From NCBI RefSeq assembly GCF_003721595.1, contig NZ_RJJR01000023.1, positions 1 through 53,252 on the forward strand: 53,252 bases of DNA, in the 5' to 3' direction. The position numbers were made by a program, and so were the translations under genes. The notes beneath the pieces are model-generated. The model was not told the DNA's origin. It saw only the letters and a list, made by a program, of their open reading frames with translations, and ran no database searches. The DNA is from Hanamia caeni (GTDB lineage: Bacteria; Bacteroidota; Bacteroidia; Chitinophagales; Chitinophagaceae). Below are positions 37,532 to 46,879 of this stretch, in pieces (within the stretch, counting starts at the first letter, position 1; every line of letters starts with the position of its first letter).

Positions 37532-37563
37532 AAACCTATAAGGTTTTCGAACCTTATAGGTTT
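37532..37563. repeat. Perfect 14-bp palindrome between hsdR and hsdS
   Basis: AAACCTATAAGGTT (37532-37545), TTCG loop, AACCTTATAGGTTT (37550-37563). The same motif recurs at 51003-51035 and as a half-site near 34289. Without a U-run here it is more likely a dispersed palindromic repeat or an RNA-processing/attenuation hairpin than a terminator. Confidence 0.8.
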
Positions 37564-37613
37564 GAATAAAAATCACAGTCCATCACAAAATCAAATGAAT
37601 CATAGTTCAGACA

Positions 37614-38858
37614 ATGAGTAAAGAAATAAAAAGTAAGATAGTGCCGAAGTTGAGGTTTTCGGAGTTTAAGGATGATGGGGAGTGGGACGAGAAAACTCTT
37701 GCAGAAATATCATCTGCAATATTTGACGGTACGCATCAAACACCAAAATATATTGAAAAAGGTATTCCATTTTTTAGTGTTGAAAATGTAGTAAGTGGAA
37801 ATAAAAATAAATTTATTTCTCAGGAAGATTACTTAATTGCCACGACTAAGAATAAACCTGAAAAAGGCGATATCTTGATAACAAGAATTGGAAACATCGG
37901 ATTTTCAAAGATTGTAGATTGGGATTTTGAATTTAGCATTTATGTTACATTAGCTGTTGTAAAAAAATCTAAAAGGTTTGACTCATATTATTTGCATTCC
38001 TTTTTTCAATCTGATTATTATCAGAATGAGATAAGAAGTAAATCCCTGTTGAATGCAGTTCCATGTAAAATCAATATGGATGAATTGCGAAAAAGCAAAG
38101 TATTACTTCCGGATAATATAGCAGAACAACAAAAAATCGCCTCCTGCCTTTCTTCTTTAGATGAATACATTACAGCAGAAAGCCAAAAACTCGAAGCGCT
38201 CAAAACTCATAAAAAAGGATTGATGCAACAGCTATTTCCCGCCGAAGGGGAAAGAGTGCCTAAGTTGCGTTTTCCAGAGTTTAAGGATAGTGGGGAGTGG
38301 AAGATTAGAGAATTAAATGAATTCATAACCGAAAGAAATGAATCTCCAATTAATAAGACTCCCCTTTATAGTTTAACAATTGAGAATGGAGTGACACCAA
38401 AAACTGAACGCTATGAACGGGCTTTTCTTGTTAAGGATGAAGAAGATGCCTATAAAATAGTATATCCTAATGATTTTGCCTATAATCCTATGAATTTGAG
38501 ATTCGGGGCAATAGCAAGACATGCAGGTAATGAAATTGTTGCTCTTTCAAAGTATTACAATATTTTTCATTGTGACTATTCGGTTGATTCTAAATTTTGT
38601 GATATTTATTTTAGAAGTTATGGAATGATTACGCATTACAACGATATCGCTACTGGCTCTTTGATAGAGAAAAGACGTGTCCATTTCAGTAATTTTCTGA
38701 AGATTAAAATACATTTTCCAACCTTGGGCGAGCAACAAAAAATTGCCTCCTGCCTTTCTTCTTTAGATGATTTAATTACTTCACAAACAGAAAAAATTGA
38801 AGCGTTGAAAGAGCATAAAAAAGGATTGATGCAGGGATTGTTTCCGGAAACAAATTAA
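37614..38858 (+). CDS. hsdS: Type I restriction-modification specificity subunit S
   Basis: 414 residues with two half-repeats. Each begins with a KLRF-x-EFKD-GEW segment (residues about 13-25 and 217-230) leading into a target-recognition domain. Each ends in a conserved coiled-coil, EQQKIASCLSSLD, then KKGLMQ-LFP (about 165-206 and 372-412). The two coils space the two recognition domains, so the target should be bipartite. The near-identity of the coil repeats at DNA level makes recombination between halves possible. It begins 91 bases after hsdR, beyond the palindrome. Confidence 0.92.
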   Translation: MSKEIKSKIVPKLRFSEFKDDGEWDEKTLAEISSAIFDGTHQTPKYIEKGIPFFSVENVVSGNKNKFISQEDYLIATTKNKPEKGDILITRIGNIGFSKIVDWDFEFSIYVTLAVVKKSKRFDSYYLHSFFQSDYYQNEIRSKSLLNAVPCKINMDELRKSKVLLPDNIAEQQKIASCLSSLDEYITAESQKLEALKTHKKGLMQQLFPAEGERVPKLRFPEFKDSGEWKIRELNEFITERNESPINKTPLYSLTIENGVTPKTERYERAFLVKDEEDAYKIVYPNDFAYNPMNLRFGAIARHAGNEIVALSKYYNIFHCDYSVDSKFCDIYFRSYGMITHYNDIATGSLIEKRRVHFSNFLKIKIHFPTLGEQQKIASCLSSLDDLITSQTEKIEALKEHKKGLMQGLFPETN

Positions 38859-38877
38859 AACCAAAAATAAACTGAAG

Positions 38878-40803
38878 ATGAAGCCAGAAGAAGCTACAAT
38901 AGCAAGTTTGCTGTCGATTGAAGGAAATCAATGGCATTACCATGTCCCTAAATATCAGAGAGAATACACTTGGGGTAAAAATAATTGGAGCAAGCTAATA
39001 GAAGATATTTACGACAGTGACCTGGGGCATTATATGGGCTCCGTTATTTGCGTTCATGAGAAAGAAGAACTTACTCCAAGTGAGGAACTAATTTACGATG
39101 TAGTTGATGGACAACAACGCTTAACCACTATCTCCTTAATGTTAATGGCGATCTATTATAAATTAAAATTTGATCTACCAGAACAACAACCTGAAATTGT
39201 TGACGACGATGATTACACAGACAGTTTGAACAGCATTAGAAAAAAACTCTTGAAAAAAATCAAAGCCCTTTCATCAAAAATCCCTACAGGTGGTTTTAAG
39301 AGTGATAGTTCAATTTGCTTTCTTCGTGTTCAACCTTCATCACAATTCTCGAATCTTGACGATTATAAATTCATCCTTTCTGAAGTTGAATTGATTGATG
39401 AATTACCTAAGCCTAGAAATTGTGGAAATCGTTCAATATATAAGGCATATCAATATTTCTATGACCATATTTCAGATGAATGGAGTGGTTTAAAGGACCT
39501 GCTTGATAGAATAAACAGGCTTGCTTTTATTTTAATTTCAGAAACAAGTCATTCCAAAGCTTTCATGCTATTTGAAACGCTAAATAATAGGGGCGTTCCG
39601 CTTTCCGGCATTGACATCATCAAAAACAAAATGCTTGCGGTACTTGAGAAAAATCATGGTAAACATATTGACGATTCATATAACCAATGGCAAAAACTTC
39701 TTTCTAATCTTCCATCGCACGAAGAACAAGATCGATTTCTAAGGCAGTTCTATAACGCATTTAAGTTTAAGGATGAGATAAAAGTGGAGAAAGTTCCAAA
39801 GGCAACCGGTTCAACATTAATCAAAATTTATGAGTCTCTAATCAGTTCAGATGCAGAGGGAATCTTTAAGGAACTTCAAGGCAAAGCAAAAATTTATAAT
39901 CAACTCATTGAACCAGAAAAATACCCGGTTTCAAAGCTTACCGAGTCTTTAATTGATTTGGCAAGGATAGGCGCGAAACCATCTTACACTTTTTTATTAT
40001 ACTTTTTTTCCTTGGACGAAAAAAACTTTAATGAATCAGATTTGAAGTTAAAAGTTGTTGACCTATTCTGCAGGTATTATTTGCGAAGGAATGTTACAGA
40101 CTTCCCAAATACAAGAGACCTGGATGCTATCAACATAGACCTTATTGAACAATGTGAAAAACGAATTGAGAACAACGGAATGCTTGATTATTCATTTATA
40201 GAAGATGCCCTGTTAACAGGAAAGGGCAAGCCGGAAACAATTGAGACGTTTAAGGAATCGTTGGGTGACAATATTTTCTATCACAACGAAGGTATGGCAA
40301 GATACTTACTCGCAAAGCTTGATGAAACTTCACACACCAGAGAATACAAACCTGATTTATGGGCAAGAAATGAAAAAGGACTTTTTGTATGGACAGTTGA
40401 ACATATTTTTCCTCAAGGAAAAAACATTCCAAAGGATTGGGTTGAAATGATTGGTTTTGGCGACAAAGAGAAAGCTGAATCAATTCAGGAAAAGATGGTT
40501 CACTCGCTCGGTAATTTAACTTTGAGCGGTTATAATTCAAAACTTTCCAACTATTCTTTCTCTAAAAAGCAATCCCGTTCTGATGCAAACATCTTCGGCA
40601 ACAAAATAAAAATTGGATATCAAAATGGAATGGCAATAAACAATATTGAATTTAAAATAAAAGGAAGAAAATTTACAATTGCTAATGCACCTGAATGGAA
40701 AAAAGAATCCATACAATCAAGAAATGAAGTAATGGTTGATATGATCTTAAAACTATTTGCATTTAACAAAAGGGAAATATCTCAAGTAGGTATAATAGAG
40801 TAA
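38878..40803 (+). CDS. DUF262/DUF1524 GmrSD-like HNH restriction protein
   Basis: 641 residues. The N-terminal DUF262 domain has VPKYQREYTWGKNNW (about 22-36) and the signature DVVDGQQRLTTISL (about 75-88). The C-terminal DUF1524 domain has the HNH-type motif VEHIFPQGK (about 506-514) and GNLTLSGYNSKLSN (about 545-558). This is the GmrS-GmrD single-chain layout of type IV, modification-dependent restriction, an NTP-dependent nuclease against glucosylated or otherwise modified phage DNA. It sits between hsdS and hsdM, with only 19 and 3 bases of spacing, so it is in the operon. It may complement the type I enzyme against phages with modified genomes (inference). Confidence 0.9.
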   Translation: MKPEEATIASLLSIEGNQWHYHVPKYQREYTWGKNNWSKLIEDIYDSDLGHYMGSVICVHEKEELTPSEELIYDVVDGQQRLTTISLMLMAIYYKLKFDLPEQQPEIVDDDDYTDSLNSIRKKLLKKIKALSSKIPTGGFKSDSSICFLRVQPSSQFSNLDDYKFILSEVELIDELPKPRNCGNRSIYKAYQYFYDHISDEWSGLKDLLDRINRLAFILISETSHSKAFMLFETLNNRGVPLSGIDIIKNKMLAVLEKNHGKHIDDSYNQWQKLLSNLPSHEEQDRFLRQFYNAFKFKDEIKVEKVPKATGSTLIKIYESLISSDAEGIFKELQGKAKIYNQLIEPEKYPVSKLTESLIDLARIGAKPSYTFLLYFFSLDEKNFNESDLKLKVVDLFCRYYLRRNVTDFPNTRDLDAINIDLIEQCEKRIENNGMLDYSFIEDALLTGKGKPETIETFKESLGDNIFYHNEGMARYLLAKLDETSHTREYKPDLWARNEKGLFVWTVEHIFPQGKNIPKDWVEMIGFGDKEKAESIQEKMVHSLGNLTLSGYNSKLSNYSFSKKQSRSDANIFGNKIKIGYQNGMAINNIEFKIKGRKFTIANAPEWKKESIQSRNEVMVDMILKLFAFNKREISQVGIIE

Positions 40804-40806
40804 ATC

Positions 40807-42429
40807 ATGACAGCAACAGAACAAACACAACTCGGTAAGACACTTTGGGCAATAGCAGATGACCTGCGCGGCTCTATGAATGCAGATGACTTTCGCGATT
40901 ACATGCTTTCGTTTTTGTTTTTGCGGTATTTATCAGATAACTATGAAGCCTCTGCAAAAAAAGAGTTGGGCAGGGATTATCCTGTCCTGGAAAAGGAAAA
41001 CAAGCGTCCGCCATTATCGGTTTGGTACAAAGAAAATAAAGCCGATGTGGTGGAGTTTGAAAAGCAGATGCGCCGTAAAGTACATTATGTAATAGAGCCA
41101 CCCTATTTGTGGAACAACATTGCTGATTTAGCCCGCACGCAAAATGAAGATTTGCTGAAAACACTTCAAAGTGGTTTTAAGTATATCGAAAATCAATCTT
41201 TTGAAAGCACGTTCCAGGGCTTGTTTTCAGAAATCAATCTTGACTCTGAAAAGCTGGGTAGAAATTATAAAGAACGCAATGCAAGGCTGTGTACCATTAT
41301 TCAAAAGATTGCAGAAGGCATCGCTCAGTTTTCTACCAACACCGACATCCTCGGTGATGCTTATGAATACCTGATTGGCCAGTTTGCTTCCGGTTCCGGT
41401 AAAAAGGCCGGTGAATTTTATACGCCGCAACAGATATCAACCATCCTTTCTGAAATTGTAACGCTCGACAGCCAGGACCCTTCTTTGGGCAAAAAGAAAA
41501 AGCTGGATAATGTGTATGATTTCGCCTGTGGTTCCGGCTCGCTGCTTTTGAATGTGCGCAAACAAATGGGCCAGCATGGAATTGGTAAAATTTATGGACA
41601 GGAAAAAAATATTACTACCTACAACCTTGCCCGCATGAACATGCTGCTGCATGGTGTAAAGGATACCGAGTTTGAAATCCATCATGGCGATTCATTGCAA
41701 AACGATTGGGGTATACTTAACGAAATGAACCCGGCAAAGAAAATGGAATTTGATGCTGTGGTAGCAAATCCACCATTCAGTTATCGCTGGGAGCCATCCG
41801 AAGTATTGGGAGAAGATTTCCGTTATAAAAGTTATGGCCTTGCACCTAAATCGGCCGCAGACTTTGCCTTCTTATTACATGGGTTTCACTTTTTAGGCAA
41901 GGAAGGTACTATGGCTATTATTTTACCGCATGGTGTTTTATTTCGTGGTGGTGCAGAAGAGCGAATCCGCACAAAACTTTTAAAGGATGGAAATATTGAT
42001 ACGGTGATAGGATTACCGGCCAATCTCTTTTTCTCCACCGGCATCCCGGTTTGTATCCTGGTGCTGAAAAAATGTAAGAAGTTTGATGATGTACTCTTCA
42101 TCAATGCCAGCGAGCATTATGAAAAAGGCAAACGCCAGAATCGCCTGCGCGACGGCGAAGACGGCGAGCCAAATGATATTGAAAAGATTGTAAACACCTA
42201 TAAAAACCGCACTGAAGAAGACCGCTATTCCCGCCGTGTTTCAATGGAAGAGATTGAGAAGAATGGTTATAACTTAAACATTTCACGATACGTTAGTACG
42301 GCTATTGACGAGGAAATAATTGATTTGAAAGTGGTGCATGAAAAGCTGGTGGAGATTGAAAAGAAAGCAGCAGATGCGCAGAGGAGGCATAATGAATTTT
42401 TGAAGGAGCTGGGATTGGAGGGAGTGTGA
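40807..42429 (+). CDS. hsdM: Type I restriction-modification DNA methyltransferase subunit M
   Basis: 540 residues. The N-terminal helical HsdM domain (LWAIADDLRGSMNADDFRDY) is followed by GEFYTPQQIS near 202, the AdoMet-binding motif VYDFACGSGSLLL near 236-248, and the catalytic NPPF in AVVANPPFSYRW near 316-326, which marks an adenine-N6 methylase. It ends with a coil that contacts HsdS. It starts three bases after the GmrSD-like gene. Having M last, after R, S and an inserted gene, differs from the common M-S-R order. Confidence 0.95.
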   Translation: MTATEQTQLGKTLWAIADDLRGSMNADDFRDYMLSFLFLRYLSDNYEASAKKELGRDYPVLEKENKRPPLSVWYKENKADVVEFEKQMRRKVHYVIEPPYLWNNIADLARTQNEDLLKTLQSGFKYIENQSFESTFQGLFSEINLDSEKLGRNYKERNARLCTIIQKIAEGIAQFSTNTDILGDAYEYLIGQFASGSGKKAGEFYTPQQISTILSEIVTLDSQDPSLGKKKKLDNVYDFACGSGSLLLNVRKQMGQHGIGKIYGQEKNITTYNLARMNMLLHGVKDTEFEIHHGDSLQNDWGILNEMNPAKKMEFDAVVANPPFSYRWEPSEVLGEDFRYKSYGLAPKSAADFAFLLHGFHFLGKEGTMAIILPHGVLFRGGAEERIRTKLLKDGNIDTVIGLPANLFFSTGIPVCILVLKKCKKFDDVLFINASEHYEKGKRQNRLRDGEDGEPNDIEKIVNTYKNRTEEDRYSRRVSMEEIEKNGYNLNISRYVSTAIDEEIIDLKVVHEKLVEIEKKAADAQRRHNEFLKELGLEGV

Positions 42430-42614
42430 GGGGTATATTTTAGTAGAATTACTACCCTTATTATTCGGCTAAAAAATAAAGAAGTCATTAAAGAAACTCT
42501 TTAAACAAGCTTTAGTAAATTAATTAATATATTTTTTAGTAAGGATTTTAAATACAATTTCTTTGAAGAATTTTTCCAAAGAAAATTTGTTTTTATGCCA
42601 AAAACTGACTTTAG

Positions 42615-43760
42615 ATGGCAGTAAGAAATAAGACGGTATACATACTTGGAGCAGGTTTTTCTATGGATTCGGGCGCACCTTCTCAGGCACAAATCATCCA
42701 GAAGATTTATCAACTTAAAGAATCATTCAAAAAAAACTCAAAAGCACGGCCTTGGCTTAAAAAGATGGATTCTTTCCTCACTGATCAGCTTAGAGTTTCA
42801 GATGATCAAAAAGCGTTTTATTCTCTTGAGGATATCTATACTCCTATTGATAAATCTTTGGTAGAAATGGAATCATTTAGGGAACTTTCACCAACAAAAT
42901 TATTGGACTTGAGGGATACACTTAATCGACTTGTGATTTTGGCTGTTCGGGAATCAATTGCTAAGAGTAAGAAGGATAAATTAACAATTGAACAATTTGC
43001 TGATTGTTTAGTAGCTCAGTGTAAAAAAAGGCTTGAAGATGAAAAAGAAGATAGAGTATCGGTTATAACTACAAACTGGGACATCATGCTTGATAATGCG
43101 ATTTATTCCAGACTTTGTTCCGATCCTAAACCCAAGGGAATGCCATTCTTAGGAGTAATCGATTATTGCTGTTACATAAGTTCACTTAAAGAAGATGCTG
43201 ATGATATAAAACCAGGTTTGTATGCTTTAGGTAAAGGAGGATATAATGTAAAATTATTAAAATTACACGGCTCCTTAAACTGGTTGCAATGTCCAAAGTG
43301 TCAGAGATTATATGTATCACTCTATAAAAGATTTGCGGGAGGTTACGTTTACAGTAAGAAGTTTTGTAGACATTGTGAAAAGAATTTTAATGAGAAGAAA
43401 CATTATTCTAATCAACTTCGAGTAAACTTAATAACACCTACGTTTCTTAAGAATCTTAATAACATTCAGAATAAATTAATCTGGCAAAATGCAGGAATAG
43501 AATTAAGCGAAGCTTCAAAAGTTGTATTTATGGGTTATTCTTTTCCTCTAGCAGATTTTGAATTTAAACAACTTCTTTCTCGTATGATTCCATCAAGTGC
43601 GAAGATTGAAGTAGTTCTTAGACCGTCCGACAATCCTGATAATTGTGAAGAAAAGTTTCGATGGCAAACAGCCGGTTATCGGTACAAGAATTTTTTTAGC
43701 GGAAGAGAGTTGACTTTTCACTATGATGGTGTGAAGACGTTTGTAGAAAAGTATTGTTAG
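42615..43760 (+). CDS. SIR2-like domain protein (putative defence NADase)
   Basis: 381 residues. The NAD-fold motifs of SIR2-like defence proteins are visible: GAGFSMDSGAPSQ (about 12-24), ITTNWDIMLDNAI (about 150-162), LKLHGSLNWLQCP (about 214-227) and VVFMGYSFPLADFEF (about 300-314). A zinc site is suggested by CPKC (about 226) and CRHC (about 252). Bacterial SIR2 domains in defence systems deplete NAD+ after phage sensing. No Argonaute or known ThsB-type partner is adjacent; the next gene is a NACHT ATPase. It could act alone or with that neighbour. It is 185 bases from hsdM and probably transcribed separately. Confidence 0.8.
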   Translation: MAVRNKTVYILGAGFSMDSGAPSQAQIIQKIYQLKESFKKNSKARPWLKKMDSFLTDQLRVSDDQKAFYSLEDIYTPIDKSLVEMESFRELSPTKLLDLRDTLNRLVILAVRESIAKSKKDKLTIEQFADCLVAQCKKRLEDEKEDRVSVITTNWDIMLDNAIYSRLCSDPKPKGMPFLGVIDYCCYISSLKEDADDIKPGLYALGKGGYNVKLLKLHGSLNWLQCPKCQRLYVSLYKRFAGGYVYSKKFCRHCEKNFNEKKHYSNQLRVNLITPTFLKNLNNIQNKLIWQNAGIELSEASKVVFMGYSFPLADFEFKQLLSRMIPSSAKIEVVLRPSDNPDNCEEKFRWQTAGYRYKNFFSGRELTFHYDGVKTFVEKYC

Positions 43761-43882
43761 TAAGACTATCCATTAGGGGCTTAGGTGTGTGATTACCGAT
43801 ATTGAGAGTAACTGAAATGAAGATTGCCCAATCAATGAATATTGATGCTTTCACGTAATTACTCAATTTTTATACTCATTAT

Positions 43883-45409
43883 ATGCAAGAAATGTTAAGC
43901 GAATTATACAGCTGGTTTGTAAACGGGGCAAACGTTTTTATTAAGACAATTACACCTCCTATAATCGTTGTCAGTTTGTATAAAATTGGAAAATTTGTGA
44001 TAGAAAAAGTAAAGGCAAAAAGAATAGAAAAAAGCTTGTTTCCATATTATACAGTTGGCTTTATCCAACAAGCCAAGAAAAAGTACATTAGGACAAAATG
44101 CCAAAATATTGATCCAGCTAATGAAATTAATCTAAAACAATCATTTGCCTTTGCGGCGCGAGAAGATTTACTAAAATTTTTTATGGCAAAAGTTTTTAAA
44201 GTAGTTGAAAATGAAAACAGATTCTATTTAATACTAGCAGATTCAGGTATGGGAAAAACCACCTTTATGGTGAATTTATACATGCGATTCACAGCACTCA
44301 ATTATGTTAATATTTTTAAGAAAAAGATTAAATTATTCCCATTAGGGGAGAACTTTGAAACTTTAGTTAAAAATATTAAATCGATTGAAAACCCGCATGA
44401 AACCATTCTTCTGCTTGACGGTTTCGATGAGTTGCCTGCAATCGATAATTCAGAAATAATCAGTAAATTCAATGAATTAATTGAATCAGCGAAAGAGTTT
44501 TCGATTGTTATAATAACTTGTCGAACTCACTTCTTTTCTTCTGAAGTAGAGGAACCGTTCGAATTAAAAATCAAGAAGTTCAATACTCAAGGAAATGGTT
44601 TCCATACAATCAAGAAAATATATATCTCTCCTTTCGACAATAATGACATTAAGAGGTATATTAAGAAAACTTTCCCTTTTTATGATTTTTCAAACAAACG
44701 TAAAGCGCTTGATGTTGTAAATAAAACGAATGATTTAATGGCTCGGCCCATGTTATTATCATACATAAAGGATATTATAACACTTTCCGAGATAAGGCTC
44801 ACCACGAATTTCGACATCTATGAGTCATTAATTTATAATTGGATAGAGCGGGAGTCTAATAAATACCCCCAAGATCAACGATGGGATTTTAAATTAAATC
44901 TAATTTATTTTTCTTATGCCGCCAGCGATTTCATATACAACAACTATGAAAAGAATGGCTTGTATATTCCGCTGGAAGTTGCTCAAAGGATTTCAAAAGA
45001 ATATAGCCTTATTCTCAATGATATTGAAATTAAGAGTAGGTCACTTTTAAACAGAAATTCTGGCGGAGATTATAAGTTTTCCCATAAATCAATTTATGAG
45101 TTCTTTCTTGCCTATAATGGATATTCAGAACGAATTGTCAATGGTAATGAAAACACAATCAAGTATAATTTGGAAAATAATGACTTTGCAAAAAAATTGA
45201 TTGAAGACATTATTATTTCAAAAAGGCACAAATTTTTACTGCCAAAAATGTATGATAAATTTAATAATTTAAATACGGATCTCTATAAAAAAATATTGGA
45301 TGTAAGAAATAAAGATATAGAAGTAAATTGGATTTCAGGTAATAAATTTAAAATAATGAAAACTAAATCAAGCAATACTAGTGAAAGTAGACTGCTTGAA
45401 AATATTTAA
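43883..45409 (+). CDS. Membrane-anchored NACHT-type STAND ATPase
   Basis: 508 residues. A hydrophobic helix near residues 15-38 (VFIKTITPPIIVVSLY) is a likely membrane anchor. The NACHT core has Walker A ADSGMGKTTF (about 118-127), Walker B with the NACHT-type acidic pair ILLLDGFDELP (about 174-184), sensor IVIITCRTHFF (about 210-220), and the winged-helix landmarks LMARPMLLSY (about 285) and FSHKSIYEFFLAY (about 400-412). The C-terminal sensor part is short (about 90 residues), without visible leucine-rich or tetratricopeptide repeats. Bacterial NACHT proteins are NLR-like antiphage effectors. A membrane-disrupting or membrane-tethered mode is inferred from the N-terminal helix. Confidence 0.85.
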   Translation: MQEMLSELYSWFVNGANVFIKTITPPIIVVSLYKIGKFVIEKVKAKRIEKSLFPYYTVGFIQQAKKKYIRTKCQNIDPANEINLKQSFAFAAREDLLKFFMAKVFKVVENENRFYLILADSGMGKTTFMVNLYMRFTALNYVNIFKKKIKLFPLGENFETLVKNIKSIENPHETILLLDGFDELPAIDNSEIISKFNELIESAKEFSIVIITCRTHFFSSEVEEPFELKIKKFNTQGNGFHTIKKIYISPFDNNDIKRYIKKTFPFYDFSNKRKALDVVNKTNDLMARPMLLSYIKDIITLSEIRLTTNFDIYESLIYNWIERESNKYPQDQRWDFKLNLIYFSYAASDFIYNNYEKNGLYIPLEVAQRISKEYSLILNDIEIKSRSLLNRNSGGDYKFSHKSIYEFFLAYNGYSERIVNGNENTIKYNLENNDFAKKLIEDIIISKRHKFLLPKMYDKFNNLNTDLYKKILDVRNKDIEVNWISGNKFKIMKTKSSNTSESRLLENI

Positions 45410-45453
45410 AGAGATAAAATTTATCCGAGGTCGTGTCTCTCCTCAAGGCCACT

Positions 45454-45478
45454 TCCGCGATTCGTGACACACGAAACG
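45454..45478. repeat. Degenerate REP palindrome
   Basis: TTCGTG (45461-45466)-aca-CACGAA (45470-45475), a variant of the REP stem found around the RAYT gene. A further GTCGTGTC half lies at 45430. It marks the boundary between the NACHT gene and the next gene. Confidence 0.65.
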
Positions 45479-45628
45479 GTATTTTTTTATTTTTAAATCC
45501 GGATAGTAATTTGTGCATGCAAATTCAAAGAAAATATTATTGTGAATTAACGGAACTTATTTCTTTACTGTCTTGTTGAGAACTCATTGCAAGAACAGTT
45601 TAAGCTGTTCTAAACTAAATTAAATTAC

Positions 45629-46285
45629 ATGAATGATTCCTTTTACTTTTTAGCAGAAAGTTACAATTCGAATGAAATACTCCGCAGTTTAATAAAGTTA
45701 ATCCCTCATGGAAGTATTATAGATAATAAGTTGACTAATTTTTATACAAAAGAAAAGGCAAGAAGATTAAAAATTTTTTATGATGAGTTGGCAAATGGCA
45801 ATATTCAATTAACTGAAGAAGTTATCGAAAGCGATGATTTTATCCATAAATATTATATTACTCTCAAAGCTGTTTTAGAAACAAGACGCGATGAGAAAAT
45901 ACAATATTTTGCCAGGTTACTAAAAAATTCTGAATCTGAATTAGTGAATAACCCGACAGATTATTATGAAGATTTTATTAAAGTATTAGATGATTTGACT
46001 TATCAAGAACTTTTTGTTCTTAAAAAATTAAAGGAAAAAGAAAAAGAATTTGAATCACTCCAAGGAAGACGTCTTATGATTCATAAACGATTCTACCGCA
46101 AATTTAAAATACAACTTTCTGAAGAAATAGGTATTACTGAAGATGAAGTGCTATCTATTTTTATTAGATTAGGTAGAACTGGATGCATTAATCTTGATAA
46201 AAACACAGATCAATTTAATCAGGTCTCCGATTCCATTGCAACAACTGATTTTTTTAAAAAACTTGAAACCTTGGCCTTAACTTAA
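45629..46285 (+). CDS. Helical protein of unknown function, Abi-like
   Basis: 218 residues, without signal peptide or clear membrane helix. It is strongly charged and helical, with SLIKLIPHGSIIDNKLTNF near residue 20, then KARRLKIFYDELA and KYYITLKAVLETRRDEKIQY. This pattern (a short hydrophobic patch followed by a helical bundle) resembles DUF4393/Abi-alpha-type proteins. The C-terminal part (SEEIGITEDEVLSIFIRLGR) looks like a winged-helix segment. Its position at the end of the defence island suggests abortive-infection or regulatory function, but that is inference from context. Confidence 0.5.
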   Translation: MNDSFYFLAESYNSNEILRSLIKLIPHGSIIDNKLTNFYTKEKARRLKIFYDELANGNIQLTEEVIESDDFIHKYYITLKAVLETRRDEKIQYFARLLKNSESELVNNPTDYYEDFIKVLDDLTYQELFVLKKLKEKEKEFESLQGRRLMIHKRFYRKFKIQLSEEIGITEDEVLSIFIRLGRTGCINLDKNTDQFNQVSDSIATTDFFKKLETLALT

Positions 46286-46378
46286 TGACTCGTCCTAAAA
46301 AAAGTTTACAGGTTAATAGATAAATCCTGCGATAGGTTTACAGGATGATTTTCATTGTTTTCACAAATGTACTTGCTC

Positions 46379-46657
46379 ATGGACAGATATTTATTTGCAA
46401 GGCGAAAGAGTTATATTGAGATAGGAGAAATATTTTTTTGGACGGCTACCATAAATAATTGGCAACGTTTGTTGTTGAAAGATGAGTACAAAAATGTTAT
46501 TATTAATTCATTAAGCTATTTAAGTGAATCAGGGAAAATAGATGTATATGCTTTCGTTATTATGCCCAATCACATTCATCTGATATGGAGAATAAAAGAG
46601 ATGAATGGTAAAGAAACTTCACAAGAGGCATTCCTGAAATATCCTGGTCATAAGTGA
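46379..46657 (+). pseudogene. Truncated RAYT gene (5' two-thirds, no catalytic Tyr)
   Basis: From ATG 46379 (MDRYLFARRKSYIEIGEIFF) the frame aligns with the intact RAYT at 30188 (FFWTATINNWQRLL; VYAFVIMPNHIHLIWR). The HUH motif is kept, but the frame ends after FLKYPGHK, before the region carrying the nucleophile Tyr. The break is followed by a REP at 46681. It is a decayed copy of a related but distinct RAYT lineage. Confidence 0.85.
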
Positions 46658-46680
46658 AAAAAGTGAAGAGCCTGACCTGT

Positions 46681-46700
46681 GGTTCGTGGGGCCACGAACC
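46681..46700 (-). repeat. REP palindrome after the truncated RAYT
   Basis: GGTTCGTGG-gg-CCACGAACC, a 9-bp stem, with a CACCAA head on its right side, so inverted like the REP downstream of the intact RAYT. Confidence 0.85.
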
Positions 46701-46879
46701 TTGGTGTGGGTTTTTCCCCTTAAAATTTGGAGCTTTTTCATGACGAGAACAAAGTTTTTTCACTATTTGACAGAATTGTGGTTAAATAGCTTTGGTGTGG
46801 TAGTAAAGTATCTGAACGGTATTTTCAAGATCAGAAATGCTGTTCATCTAAACATTTATTAACATAAGCGTAAAACTAT

